Source: Clostridia bacterium (GTDB taxonomy: Bacteria; Bacillota; Clostridia; Christensenellales; UBA1242). Taken from it: a stretch of DNA of 64,000 nt. The stretch spans positions 11,162 to 75,161 of the forward strand of contig JAEDFU010000005.1 in assembly GCA_016297915.1 (NCBI GenBank). Direction: 5' to 3'. Below the pieces are notes generated by a model, which worked only from the letters and a program-made list of their open reading frames with translations, was not told the DNA's origin and made no database searches. Of this stretch, positions 54,742-63,501 are shown piece by piece; positions within the stretch are counted from its first letter, which is position 1; each line of letters opens with the position of its first letter. Made by a program: the position numbers and the translations under genes.

Positions 54742-55648
54742 GATCGAAAAAGATTTGCTTCTTGCCGTAGCGGATTTGCATCAAGTCCCTCAAGGTGCAT
54801 ACAATTTGCGTGAAAATGGCAAGCCAGTTGAGAGACATAGTTCCCAAAATATCGAGATTACACCCAAGTTAGATAAGTCAGGAATAGATATAACAATCAA
54901 ACCAAATACCCAAAATGAGTCGGTTCACATTCCTGTAATCATCACTGAGAGTGGAGTCAAAGACTTGGTATATAATGACTTTTATGTAGGCGAAAATAGC
55001 GATGTTTTGATTGTTGCTGGATGTGGAATTCATAACGCTGGAGATAGTGCTAGCCAACACGACGGAATACATGCTTTTCACATTGGCAAAAATGCCAAAG
55101 TTAGATATGTCGAAAAACATATTGGAGTTGGTCAAAAGGGTGACAAAGTTCTCAACCCAGTAACTCAAGTTTATATGGAAGAGGGGTCATATATGCTCAT
55201 GGAGACCACTCAACTTGGCGGTGTTTCAAGCTCGGTTAGACGCACTGAGGGTGAACTCAAAGACAATGCCAAGCTTGTAATCAAAGAAAAAATACTTACA
55301 AGCGACAGCCAGACTGCCAAGACTGAGTTTGATGTCAAACTATCTGGCAAAAATAGTTCGTGCGAGGTTATATCTCGTAGCGTAACAAGAGACAATAGTT
55401 TTCAGGAATTTGTAAGCAAATTAATTGGTCAAAATGAATGTTTTGGTCATGTTGAGTGTGACGGAATTTTGCTAGACAACTCTAGGATTATCTCCACTCC
55501 CGAAATTGTCGCTGAGAGTACTCAAGCAACTCTCATTCACGAGGCTGCTATTGGCAAAATAGCAGGAGACCAAATTATCAAACTTATGACACTTGGGCTT
55601 ACGGAAAAAGAAGCTGAAGATATGATAATTCAAGGTTTTTTGAGTTAA
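54734..55648 (+). CDS. Short SufB/SufD-like Fe-S scaffold
   Basis: A 304-residue SufB/D-family protein, shorter than the ~420-470 of SufB. The beta-helix core has FYVGENSDVLIVAGCGIHN, HIGKNAKVRYVEKHIG and MLMETTQLGGVSSSVRRT. The end contains HVECDGILLDNS and ATLIHEAAIGKIAGDQIIKL, then MTLGLTEKEAEDMIIQGF, which is the family C-terminus. Cys66-region and C-terminal residues (ECDG) could hold a cluster. One short protein probably forms a homodimer in place of SufBD, the SmsB situation. Confidence 0.87.
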   Translation: MNKIEKDLLLAVADLHQVPQGAYNLRENGKPVERHSSQNIEITPKLDKSGIDITIKPNTQNESVHIPVIITESGVKDLVYNDFYVGENSDVLIVAGCGIHNAGDSASQHDGIHAFHIGKNAKVRYVEKHIGVGQKGDKVLNPVTQVYMEEGSYMLMETTQLGGVSSSVRRTEGELKDNAKLVIKEKILTSDSQTAKTEFDVKLSGKNSSCEVISRSVTRDNSFQEFVSKLIGQNECFGHVECDGILLDNSRIISTPEIVAESTQATLIHEAAIGKIAGDQIIKLMTLGLTEKEAEDMIIQGFLS

Positions 55649-55660
55649 AATAAATACAAT

Positions 55661-55716
55661 AAATCTTAAATAAGCAAAATATTTGAAAATCAATTTGCTT
55701 ATTTAAGATTTTTTTC
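55661..55716 (+). terminator. Terminator after the SufC/B-like pair
   Basis: AAATCTTAAATAAGCAAA (55661-55678) pairs perfectly with TTTGCTTATTTAAGATTT (55694-55711), followed by T's. Confidence 0.92.
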
Positions 55717-55799
55717 AAAAATTCACTTCATATAAGTTCAATTGCGTTTGCGATGTCAAAAATCCCAAGTAAAATGATTATTTTTCAAAAATTCAGATA

Positions 55800-55828
55800 T
55801 TGACATAAGCCTTTTTGCGTGCTAGAAT
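55800..55828 (+). promoter_or_regulatory. Consensus promoter
   Basis: TTGACA (55800-55805), 17-bp spacer, TAGAAT (55823-55828), upstream of the coiled-coil protein gene; start expected near 55835. Confidence 0.8.
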
Positions 55829-55858
55829 ATGTATAATCAAAAATATGTGGGAGATATT

Positions 55859-56455
55859 ATGGAACAATTATTTAAAGTAGAAAATCTAAAAGAATTTTTG
55901 GCTAAAAATGGCTATGAGTGGAATGGTGCAGGAGTTTTGACCGATATCCGAACAAGCCATATCTTAGAGCCTAGAGTAGTTGGTGACGATGAGGTTATAG
56001 ACAACTCCGATGAACAAGTAATTAATCAAAATATGAATGAAAATAAGCCTACTACTATGTATGTTAGTCTCAAAAAAGACGGCGTGAAAAAAGAACTTAA
56101 TGACGCATGCCTAACTTTTGACTGCAGTATGTTTACAGTATGGGAGAGCGCACAAAAAGTCCTCAAAGACAGAATCGTTCGCAAACAAAAATCAAGTGAT
56201 GCCGAAATTGGATTGAACTCCGCTTGGCAAAAGTTTAATCAAAAGTCTATCGAGAGCGAAAAGTATCAAGATATACTCAATCACAAAAAATTAGTAACTT
56301 TAGGCGTCAAAAGAGATGCTGTTAGTGAAAAAATTTATTATTACGAGACCAAGAAACATGAGATTGAACAAAAGATTGACAAACTAAACTCTCAATTAAG
56401 AGATATAAACGGTCAAATCGAAGAACTTGAGATTTCTCAAGAAATGAACAAATAA
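55859..56455 (+). CDS. Coiled-coil protein, unknown
   Basis: A 198-residue soluble acidic protein. It starts at ATG 55859 with GTGGGAGA upstream, the same ribosome-site type as dinB. The N-terminal ~60 residues are loosely folded (NLKEFLAKNGYEW, TDIRTSHILEP); the C-terminal ~50 residues form a coiled coil (YYETKKHEIEQKIDKLNSQL onward). It has its own consensus promoter. No family is recognised. Confidence 0.7.
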   Translation: MEQLFKVENLKEFLAKNGYEWNGAGVLTDIRTSHILEPRVVGDDEVIDNSDEQVINQNMNENKPTTMYVSLKKDGVKKELNDACLTFDCSMFTVWESAQKVLKDRIVRKQKSSDAEIGLNSAWQKFNQKSIESEKYQDILNHKKLVTLGVKRDAVSEKIYYYETKKHEIEQKIDKLNSQLRDINGQIEELEISQEMNK

Positions 56456-56470
56456 GGGCGTTATCAAAAT

Positions 56471-56519
56471 AAAAATCCACGGACTAAAACATAAAATAGT
56501 TTTTCCGTGGATTTTTTTT
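56471..56519. terminator. Bidirectional terminator
   Basis: AAAAATCCACGGA (56471-56483) pairs with TCCGTGGATTTTT (56504-56516), between convergent genes. Confidence 0.9.
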
Positions 56520-57558
56520 AGTTTACAATAACATTCTCTCCAGTATCTGCATCTTGATACATGACCCAGTAGCCGTTGTCATATGGATTTGTTGTATCAG
56601 TAGGTAGCCATTGGCTATAATTTTTGAGTTCTCTAGGTGGCTCGCTACTATACGACCCAGGAACTCCATAGCAAATATATTTGATATCGTTGTTTATATA
56701 AATTATTCCTACAACATAGTGTCTTTCGTCCATATCCGAGATTTTGACCCAGCGACTATTTTCAACTAGGTTTTCTAGATTTTCTTCCCTAGGATATTTG
56801 TCAAACAATTCCTCAAGTTGTTCGGCAATCATAGAATAAAATTTATGCTCTTTGCCTGTTGGGTTTAGGTCTACTTTTTCATCAAGTTCTCGGTCTATTT
56901 GTGAGTTTAATTCGTTTTCGTCGTCCTCAAACAAACTCCCCATGCTGGCCACTTGGGAAACCTCGTTTTCGTGTTGTATGTCTGCCATGGTCATCTGTTT
57001 TGCTAGATTGTTTATTTCGTCATGACCTCTTATAGGACTAAATACCGTTTGTGTGTCATACAAATTTGTGTCCTTAGGTGGTAAGTTTGGGGTATTTTCT
57101 GTAATATTATCTATGTCTAGTGAACTTTGAGTTTCAAGTCTTTGATTAGTTGGTGCTTGTTGCTCGCACACTTGTTTGTTTGTATGTAATCGCTTAACAC
57201 TCTCATTAAGACTGCTAAGAATTGCGTTTTTGTAACCCTCACTTTTTTCACTACCCCAAAGAATTGGGATAAATTCACCTTTTTGATTTTCCAAAAGAAC
57301 GCAACCTAGGTTTTTTTGCAAATCAATATTTTGATTTATAAGAAAGTTATAACTATCATTATTTAACATGATGTTTTGTTTGATTATATTATTTTCGGAC
57401 TTTATCCCTAGAACTAAATCCTTGTAATTATTATGGAAGTTGTAAGTTTTGACTGTACAAAAAAATCCGTTATTCTTTTTTTCTAAAGTTAGTGTTGCCA
57501 TGCCTTTTTGATTGCTTTCTTTGTTGGACAAAAAAACAGTTTTTTTAAAAGTGCTCAT
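56518..57558 (-). CDS. Two-domain unknown protein
   Basis: A 346-residue cytoplasmic-type protein. Residues 1-~105 form a beta-rich domain that begins MSTFKKTVFLSNKES. A poorly ordered acidic linker (~125-225) follows. Residues ~228-345 form a conserved-looking module: KFYSMIAEQLEELFDKYPRE, NSRWVKISD, YVVGIIYINN and ICYGVPGSY, with WLPTD and GYWVMYQDADTGE. I recall similar two-module proteins in clostridia, with no function assigned. It is monocistronic. A divergent, non-coding 443-bp region lies upstream. Confidence 0.7.
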   Translation of the reverse strand: MSTFKKTVFLSNKESNQKGMATLTLEKKNNGFFCTVKTYNFHNNYKDLVLGIKSENNIIKQNIMLNNDSYNFLINQNIDLQKNLGCVLLENQKGEFIPILWGSEKSEGYKNAILSSLNESVKRLHTNKQVCEQQAPTNQRLETQSSLDIDNITENTPNLPPKDTNLYDTQTVFSPIRGHDEINNLAKQMTMADIQHENEVSQVASMGSLFEDDENELNSQIDRELDEKVDLNPTGKEHKFYSMIAEQLEELFDKYPREENLENLVENSRWVKISDMDERHYVVGIIYINNDIKYICYGVPGSYSSEPPRELKNYSQWLPTDTTNPYDNGYWVMYQDADTGENVIVN

Positions 57559-57728
57559 ATGATACCACCTTAAATATTTTTACTCTATTATATATGATTT
57601 GAGAGTTCTTATTTGTGAAAAGGTTGGTCGAATAGAGGCTACAATTTGAGAAACTTAGGTTTTTTTGTCAAAATTGAATTAACAAATCCAAAATTGGCAA
57701 AATTTGTTTGTTAACATTAAAAAAATAT

Positions 57729-57757
57729 TTGACCTTGCTAATTTCATTTGCTATACT
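57729..57757 (+). promoter_or_regulatory. Promoter of a small-RNA-like unit
   Basis: TTGACC (57729-57734), 17-bp spacer, TATACT (57752-57757). Transcription from ~57764 would run into the terminator at 57812-57854. Confidence 0.6.
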
Positions 57758-57763
57758 AAAACT

Positions 57764-57855
57764 GCTAATATGAAAATATTAGTTTATTTTTTATAAATAA
57801 CTCCTTTTTATTGCTACTATGGGGACTAACTCACCCCGAGTAGCATCTTTTTTTG
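57764..57855 (+). ncRNA. Candidate ~90-nt small RNA with anti-SD segment
   Basis: The interval lies between a promoter and a strong terminator and holds no open frame of note. AATAACTCCTTTTT (57796-57809) is unpaired in my reading and complements Shine-Dalgarno-type sequence. AATAACTCCT (57796-57805) is the exact complement of AGGAGTTATT (57959-57968), in the leader of the next gene. It may be a trans- or cis-acting regulator, or an attenuated 5' leader of the gene at 58002. Confidence 0.5.
57812..57854 (+). terminator. Strong hairpin terminator in the intergenic region
   Basis: TGCTACT (57812-57818) with AGTAGCA (57839-57845), and GGGG (57821-57824) with CCCC (57834-57837), followed by a seven-T run (57848-57854). 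No gene ends here, so it terminates a short transcript. Confidence 0.85.
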
Positions 57856-57918
57856 TCTAATGCTTTCAAAAAAACACATCGACGGCAAAAAAATTTGGCA
57901 AAAAATAACGATTTTTGG

Positions 57919-57948
57919 TTGACTTTTGCTCTTGGGGGGGGGTATACT
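57919..57948 (+). promoter_or_regulatory. Promoter with G9 tract in its spacer
   Basis: TTGACT (57919-57924), spacer of 18 bp ending in nine consecutive G (57934-57942), TATACT (57943-57948). Loss of one G would give the optimal 17-bp spacer. Such homopolymer tracts between -35 and -10 are classic phase-variation sites. The transcript leader is ~47 nt and contains AGGAGTTATT at its 5' part. Confidence 0.75.
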
Positions 57949-58001
57949 TATATTGGATAGGAGTTATTACTCATTCAAATAAATCGTAAGGAGAACAAAG
58001 T

Positions 58002-58601
58002 ATGCCTAACATAAATGATACACAACCAGTTCCTATGCCCATATTGGGGGTCACAACTAAATTAATTGACCCTAATACGGTGCCAAATATTAAGCGCAAT
58101 ATTACTTTAACTCAAAAGAGTCCTGAGGACATAAAAAAAGAAGAAGCTCTCCACCATAGTTACAGGGGTTATGGTTTTAAGGCTTGTCCATACACAATAA
58201 CTACTAGTCAAGGTGAAATTAGAGATATATGGGATATGCCGTCGTCAGTACTTATAAACAAACTTGCCCAAACAATAATCCATGGTGACAAGAATGAAAA
58301 GACGAAAATGCGAATTATTTGTCAAAATATGAAAGGACACTTTAATCCGAGTTATGCCGACTTGGCAAAGTTTACTAAAATTATTAACGACTACTATAAC
58401 TTAACAAATGATTCCAATGTTGATATTGCAATAGAAAGTTTGAAAAGTATGGTTCAAGATAAATATAATGAAGCTATACAAATTCTTAATGCTCAAAGAG
58501 AAGGTTGTCCACAAGTAACTTGTGTAGACATGGTCAATGTATTTGAAGAATTAGAAAAACAAGCACAAAATAGTCAAAATGGTATAAGTGAGGGGATGTA
58601 A
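58002..58601 (+). CDS. Unknown protein behind a G-tract promoter
   Basis: A 199-residue soluble protein without signal peptide or membrane segment. Strong AAGGAG precedes the ATG. The N-terminus is proline-rich (NDTQPVPMPILGVTT). The middle has YRGYGFKACPYTITTSQG and DIWDMPSSVLINKL, and the rest is helical. No family is recognised. Its promoter spacer holds the nine-G run, so expression may switch on and off between cells. It ends at a terminator shared with rsmA. Confidence 0.7.
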   Translation: MPNINDTQPVPMPILGVTTKLIDPNTVPNIKRNITLTQKSPEDIKKEEALHHSYRGYGFKACPYTITTSQGEIRDIWDMPSSVLINKLAQTIIHGDKNEKTKMRIICQNMKGHFNPSYADLAKFTKIINDYYNLTNDSNVDIAIESLKSMVQDKYNEAIQILNAQREGCPQVTCVDMVNVFEELEKQAQNSQNGISEGM

Positions 58602-58608
58602 GAAACAA

Positions 58609-58637
58609 AAAAAGTCGCAGTAATACTGCGACTTTTT
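58609..58637. terminator. Bidirectional terminator
   Basis: AAAAAGTCGCAGT (58609-58621) pairs with ACTGCGACTTTTT (58625-58637) with a 3-nt loop, between the unknown gene and rsmA. Confidence 0.93.
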
Positions 58638-58640
58638 GCT

Positions 58641-59471
58641 TTACATGTTTTTCATTTTGAAAATTTCGTTACCCATGTTAACTAGCATGTGAGTGTCTAG
58701 CGTCTCGCCTCTTGTTGTAGGCAAAATCCCAATGTTTTTGCAAATAGTTTCTATTTTTTCTTGTGATAAGCCAAAATGACTCTTGAGATTGTTTGAGATT
58801 GTCTTTCGACGCATGCCAAACACCGCTTTTATCGTTTCATCCAAAATATGCGTATCTAGGATACTATATTTATCCTTGACGAAATCAATCTTGACTATTG
58901 CACTATCCACATTTGGAACAGGAGTGAACATGTGCCTGCCAACTTTTTTGATAATCTTGGCGTTGGCTCTATAATCAATTGCTGGGGTTATAGCACCATA
59001 TTCTTTTGTGCCTGCCTTGGCAGTAAGTCTCTGTGCTACTTCATATTGCACCATAATTGCCATGGATTTAAGTTTGGTTGCGTTTTCCAAAAACTTGAAA
59101 ATTATTGGAGTGGTTATGTAGTAAGGTAGATTTGCAACCATTATATAATCTCCCTCAAAGTTGGCCTCAATGTCTTTGATGTCAACTTTCATTATATCTT
59201 CAAATATAACTTTGCAATTGTTATAGGATTTGAGAGTTTCGCTAAGTATTGGTTGTAAGTTTTTGTCAATCTCATAACTTACAACTTTTTTTGCGTGGCT
59301 AGATAGCATTGCAGTAAGCGTCCCAGCTCCAGCGCCGATTTCCAAAACCTCATCATTTGAACTTACTAGTCCGTCTACAATTGACTTCAAAAAGTTTTTG
59401 TCAAAGATAAAGTTTTGACCATAGGCTTTGTTAAATTTGAAGTTGTTGTCTTTTAGAATTTGGTTGCTCAT
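58641..59471 (-). CDS. rsmA: 16S rRNA A1518/A1519 dimethyltransferase
   Basis: A 276-residue KsgA/RsmA. AYGQNFIFDKNFLKSIV opens the family pattern; LEIGAGAGTLTAMLS is the SAM motif, and NLPYYITTPIIFKF carries the catalytic NLPY. PVPNVDSAIVKID and FGMRRKTISNNL are family C-terminal blocks. It dimethylates two adenines in helix 45 late in small-subunit assembly. Its ATG overlaps the tatD stop (ATGA). The usual rnmV gene between tatD and rsmA is missing. Confidence 0.96.
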   Translation of the reverse strand: MSNQILKDNNFKFNKAYGQNFIFDKNFLKSIVDGLVSSNDEVLEIGAGAGTLTAMLSSHAKKVVSYEIDKNLQPILSETLKSYNNCKVIFEDIMKVDIKDIEANFEGDYIMVANLPYYITTPIIFKFLENATKLKSMAIMVQYEVAQRLTAKAGTKEYGAITPAIDYRANAKIIKKVGRHMFTPVPNVDSAIVKIDFVKDKYSILDTHILDETIKAVFGMRRKTISNNLKSHFGLSQEKIETICKNIGILPTTRGETLDTHMLVNMGNEIFKMKNM

Positions 59472-60244
59472 AGACCTGCCTTTTTGAATACGCTTAGTGC
59501 GTTTGCTTTGTTTTGTTCAAGTACTGAATCGTAAGAGACTCCCTTGATAAGAGCTATTTTTTCGGCAACATAAGATGTGTATTTTGGCTCATTCAACTTT
59601 CCTCTAAATGGTTCGGGAGCAAGATAAGGGCAGTCTGTTTCAATCAAGAAGTCTGTCATGTCGCACTCTTTGCATACAAGTGGTGCAGTCACACTATTTT
59701 TGAAAGTTAGAGTTCCGCCAAATCCTATTTTGAGTCCTAGTTTTTTGATTTCTCTATAGATTTCTACGCTTTCACTAAAGCAATGTATCACTCCGCCATC
59801 CGAAAGCAGGTCTTTGTGACTTTTTAGTATTTCTAGCAAATCTCCAATGCTATCTCTATTGTGTATGCTTACAGGCAAATGCAATTCATGGGCAAGTTTG
59901 AGTTGCTCGACAAAAACCTCGATTTGCTTGTCCTTATTATCTTTGCAGTAATGATAGTCTAGACCAATTTCTCCAATGCCTACAACTTTTGGGTTGGATG
60001 CAAGCTGAATAATCCTATTTTTGGTCTCAATATCCCAGTCGTCCAAGTCCTCAGGGTGTATTCCAAGCATGGCATATATGCAAGGGTATTTTTGAGATAG
60101 TTCAAAAACCAGTTCAATGCTTTTTTTGTCTGTCGCCATGCAAAAGACTTTTTCTACTCGGTCTTGAGCAAAGTTTTGAATAATGCTATCTGCAATGCCT
60201 TCAAATTTTTCATCTGTAAGATGTGCGTGCGTATCAATAAGCAT
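59468..60244 (-). CDS. tatD: TatD-family metal-dependent hydrolase
   Basis: A 258-residue TIM-barrel hydrolase (TatD/YcfH). LIDTHAHLTDEKF has the metal-binding HxH; GEIGLDYHY, LPVSIHNRDSIGDLL, GVIHCFSES and LIETDCPYLAPEPFRG are the other metal and family motifs. It has 3'-5' exonuclease or deacylase-like activity in studied members. I start at ATG 60244 with GAGGTG upstream, rejecting eight upstream codons that overlap metG. It is one base from the metG stop. Confidence 0.94.
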   Translation of the reverse strand: MLIDTHAHLTDEKFEGIADSIIQNFAQDRVEKVFCMATDKKSIELVFELSQKYPCIYAMLGIHPEDLDDWDIETKNRIIQLASNPKVVGIGEIGLDYHYCKDNKDKQIEVFVEQLKLAHELHLPVSIHNRDSIGDLLEILKSHKDLLSDGGVIHCFSESVEIYREIKKLGLKIGFGGTLTFKNSVTAPLVCKECDMTDFLIETDCPYLAPEPFRGKLNEPKYTSYVAEKIALIKGVSYDSVLEQNKANALSVFKKAGL

Positions 60245-60245
60245 T

Positions 60246-62219
60246 TTAGCACACCTCAAGACCGTCACCCAAGTCTCTGTCTAGGGTTATAAGGGATAAT
60301 TTGTCATTTTTGTCATCAACAGCACAAAGCAACATTCCGGCACTCTCAATGCCTCTTAATTTTCTTGGAGGAAGATTTGAAACTACTACAACAGTTTTGC
60401 CAATGACATCTTTTGGTTCGTAGTACTTTCTTATTCCGCTACAAATTGTTCTAATCTCGTCGCCAATTTTTACGGTGTTTTTGAGGAGTTTGTCAGCACC
60501 CTCGATATATTCACTATTCAAAATCTTGCCGGTAAGGAGTTTAACCTTGTCAAAGTCATCTATTGTTATGTAATTTACAGTGTTTGCCTTGTCCTCAGAG
60601 ATTGTCTCTTGTTTGGTTGGCTTTTGCTCTACAGTGGTGGTTTGTGGGGTGTTTGGTGTATCCAAAAACTCAATTTCTTTGGCAACATCTAGTCTTGGGA
60701 ATAGATTTTCGCCCTTGTTGACTTTTAAGCTAAAGTTATCTTTTTTAAATGATTTGATGCTGTCAAAAGTTTGCAAGTCGGAAGGTGTGCCAAACTTGAC
60801 AAATATCTTGGCAGGGACTTCAAACATTACAGCTTGAAGTAGAACCGTTACAATTCTTAATGTCTCAGATAGAGTGTAGAGGACAGTGTCTAGTTTGTCC
60901 TTTTTGGATGGATCTTTTGCTAGTCTCCAAGGCTCTGTTATGTCAATATACTTGTTGGCAGATCTAATAACAGCAAAGATTTCGTTGACATATAGGTCAA
61001 CCCTTTGAGTATTCATATGTTCACTGCATTTTTTGAATAGGTCGGATGCAAGTGTCATCAAGTCCTTTTCCTCAGTATCTTCAAGCTTTGGCTCAGGAAT
61101 AATTCCACCATTGTATTGAGTAATCATTGCAAGAGTTCTGCTTACTAAGTTGCCAAGGTCGTTACACAAGTCGGAGTTGACTGTATTTACAAATTGCTCA
61201 GCAGTGTATGGGCTGTCGCTAAAGATTGGGCCAAGTTTTGCTAGATAATATCTAAGTGCATCTGCGCCATATCTGTCAACAAGACTAAGAGGATTAAATC
61301 CGTTGCTCTTGGATTTGCTTATTTTGTCACCCTTGAGAGTTATAAATCCTGTTGAGTGAATTTGTTTAGGAAGAGGGAGTCCCATCATTTTGAGAAGTAT
61401 TGGCCAAATGATTGCATGGAATCTAGTAATGTCTCTGCCTACAACATGGACATCGCAAGGCCAAAAGTTTTTGAAGTCCTCGTCATGATCGGTGTCGTAT
61501 CCAAGAATGGATAGGTAGTTAAGAAGTGCATCAATCCAAACATATGCTACATGCTTGTGGTTAAATGGAAGTTTAATTCCCCAATCAAAAGTTGTTCTCG
61601 ATACACACAAATCCGAAATGCCGGGTTTGATAAAGTTATTAAATATCTCGTTTTTGCGACTCTCAGGGACTAAGAAATCTGGGTTTTGTTTGAATACATT
61701 TTCCAAAAAATCTTGGTACTTGCTTAGTCTTAGAAAATAGCACTCTTCCTCTGTCATCTCAACTGGTCTGCCACAGTCTGGACAATTGCCGTCAACCAAT
61801 TGACTTTCGGTAAAGAATGTCTCACAAGGTACACAATATAAGCCTTTGTATTTTCCTAGATAAATATCTCCGGACTCATATAATTTGTTATAGATTTTTT
61901 CAACGAGTTTGATGTGTTCCTCGTCAGTTGTTCTTATAAACTTATCATAAGTAATATCAAGTCTTTTCCAAATGTCTTTGAATTCACCAACAGTTTTGTC
62001 GACAAACTCCTTAGGTGTCATTCCGTTTTGCTCGGCTACTCTTGCAATCTTGAGTCCGTGCTCGTCACTACCTGTTGCAAAAAACACTTGGTCGCCATTT
62101 AGTCTATGGAATCTCGCATTGATATCTGCAAGAACTGTGCTGTAGCAATGACCAACAGTTAGTTTGCCACTTGCGTAGTAAATTGGGGTGGTTATATAGT
62201 AATGTTTGCTGTCTTTCAT
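60246..62219 (-). CDS. metG: Methionyl-tRNA synthetase
   Basis: A 657-residue class I enzyme charging initiator and elongator tRNA(Met). The HIGH-type motif is YYASGKLTVGHCYS (TVGH), and KMSKS is KISKSKSNG. A zinc knuckle CVPCETFF...CPDCGRP lies near 128-148. The C-terminal ~105 residues are a tRNA-binding OB domain (VKLLTGKILNSEYIEGADKL, VVVVSNLPPRKLRGIESAGM split). AAAGGAG precedes the ATG; I saw no T-box in the upstream 150 bp. It heads metG-tatD-rsmA, as near the origin in Bacillus. Confidence 0.97.
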   Translation of the reverse strand: MKDSKHYYITTPIYYASGKLTVGHCYSTVLADINARFHRLNGDQVFFATGSDEHGLKIARVAEQNGMTPKEFVDKTVGEFKDIWKRLDITYDKFIRTTDEEHIKLVEKIYNKLYESGDIYLGKYKGLYCVPCETFFTESQLVDGNCPDCGRPVEMTEEECYFLRLSKYQDFLENVFKQNPDFLVPESRKNEIFNNFIKPGISDLCVSRTTFDWGIKLPFNHKHVAYVWIDALLNYLSILGYDTDHDEDFKNFWPCDVHVVGRDITRFHAIIWPILLKMMGLPLPKQIHSTGFITLKGDKISKSKSNGFNPLSLVDRYGADALRYYLAKLGPIFSDSPYTAEQFVNTVNSDLCNDLGNLVSRTLAMITQYNGGIIPEPKLEDTEEKDLMTLASDLFKKCSEHMNTQRVDLYVNEIFAVIRSANKYIDITEPWRLAKDPSKKDKLDTVLYTLSETLRIVTVLLQAVMFEVPAKIFVKFGTPSDLQTFDSIKSFKKDNFSLKVNKGENLFPRLDVAKEIEFLDTPNTPQTTTVEQKPTKQETISEDKANTVNYITIDDFDKVKLLTGKILNSEYIEGADKLLKNTVKIGDEIRTICSGIRKYYEPKDVIGKTVVVVSNLPPRKLRGIESAGMLLCAVDDKNDKLSLITLDRDLGDGLEVC

Positions 62220-62369
62220 AATCGGTCTCCTTTGGGTGTTTTGTTTGCAAAATCACTTTTGTATTTCTAAAACTATTTTTGCAAACATATCTATTTATAT
62301 ATTACATTCAAAAGTATACATTTTTAAGTTTAATTTGTAAAGAGTATTTTTTGAAAAAAGGATTTATTT

Positions 62370-62939
62370 ATGAATTTTGTTTGGACAAGCGTCATGCTTG
62401 TAGGACTGGGATTACTGCTTGTAAATAATGTGGATATTGCAATGAATGCACTGCTTGCAGGAGGTAGCAAGGCGGTGACGCTTGCGCTTAAACTTTGGGG
62501 GATTTATACACTATGGTTGGGGATTTTGAAAATCGTAGAAGAAACTGGTCTTGACAAAAAATTAACCAAACTTTTGAGACCGGTAATTAGATTGCTATTT
62601 GGAAAGACTGATGATTACACCGAAAACCAAATTGCGATAAACATAACATCAAATCTGCTTGGCATGGGTAATGCTAGTACGCCAAGTGGCATGAATGCAA
62701 TAAGTGGTCTCGATACTAAATCTAGCAAATATGCAACCTCTGCCATGATAATGGTTATTATCCTCAACTCTACAAGTTTGCAATTGATTCCAACTACTGT
62801 TATTGGACTTAGAGTAACTGCAGGCAGTACTTCTCCAACAGACATTATAATACCTACTCTAATTGCAACAATTGCAAGTACTGTAGCAGGAGTTTTGCTT
62901 GTTAAATTATTTTCAAAAATTTTTAAGGACAAGCCATGA
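62370..62939 (+). CDS. spmA: Spore maturation protein A
   Basis: A 189-residue SpmA with a nucleoside-recognition (Gate) domain and four hydrophobic segments. FVWTSVMLVGLGLLLVNN, LLAGGSKAVTLALKLWGIYT and LLGMGNASTPSGMNAI are family blocks. With SpmB it takes part in dehydration of the spore core. AAAAGGA precedes the ATG; its stop overlaps the spmB start (ATGA). It is divergent from metG. Confidence 0.93.
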   Translation: MNFVWTSVMLVGLGLLLVNNVDIAMNALLAGGSKAVTLALKLWGIYTLWLGILKIVEETGLDKKLTKLLRPVIRLLFGKTDDYTENQIAINITSNLLGMGNASTPSGMNAISGLDTKSSKYATSAMIMVIILNSTSLQLIPTTVIGLRVTAGSTSPTDIIIPTLIATIASTVAGVLLVKLFSKIFKDKP

Positions 62940-63442
62940 GTAAATACATACTTCCAAGCTTAATAGTTTTACTTCTTTTGTATAGTGTTGTTCGCAAAAA
63001 TAACACCTACAACAGTTTTGTTATAGGTGCTAAGTCATCGTTTGATTTGATACTTACATCTTTTCCATATATTGCAACAATATTTGTTGCAGTAGAAATT
63101 TTTAATGTGTCAGGACTAAGTGTTTTGTTTTCGGACTTCGTAGCTCCAGTCTTTGAGTTTTTGGGAATTCCTAAGCAGCTATCTGAGCTTGTTATCCTCA
63201 AAAATTTCACTGGTTGTGGCTCTCTGGCTTTGCTTGAAAACATCTTTGAAACCTATGGGGCAGATAGCTATCTAGCTAGAGCTGGATGTGTTATTGCTGG
63301 TTGTAGCGAGGCAATATTTTATGTAACTGCTGTGTACTTTGGCAAGACCAAAGTGACCAAATTTAGATATGCAGTAATTGTTGGAGTGCTAGCAAATTTA
63401 ATCGGCGCAATCGTTGGCTGTTTCGTGTGTAGGTTTATATAA
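62936..63442 (+). CDS. spmB: Spore maturation protein B
   Basis: A 168-residue SpmB, the partner of SpmA with the second half of the Gate domain. SFVIGAKSSFDLILTSFPYI, LKNFTGCGSLALLENIF, YGADSYLARAGCVIAGCSE and AIFYVTAVYFGKT are characteristic. It lies in the membrane, most likely the outer forespore membrane. Translational coupling to spmA implies fixed stoichiometry. Confidence 0.94.
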   Translation: MSKYILPSLIVLLLLYSVVRKNNTYNSFVIGAKSSFDLILTSFPYIATIFVAVEIFNVSGLSVLFSDFVAPVFEFLGIPKQLSELVILKNFTGCGSLALLENIFETYGADSYLARAGCVIAGCSEAIFYVTAVYFGKTKVTKFRYAVIVGVLANLIGAIVGCFVCRFI

Positions 63443-63501
63443 AATTGCATGTAAATTGAAAATATTAAAAGCAAGTTGGTGTATTAATAGCATAATATTA
63501 A

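Noticed and set aside
62220..62369. T-box before metG
   Set aside because: No AGGGTGG-type T-box sequence or terminator pair occurs in this stretch.
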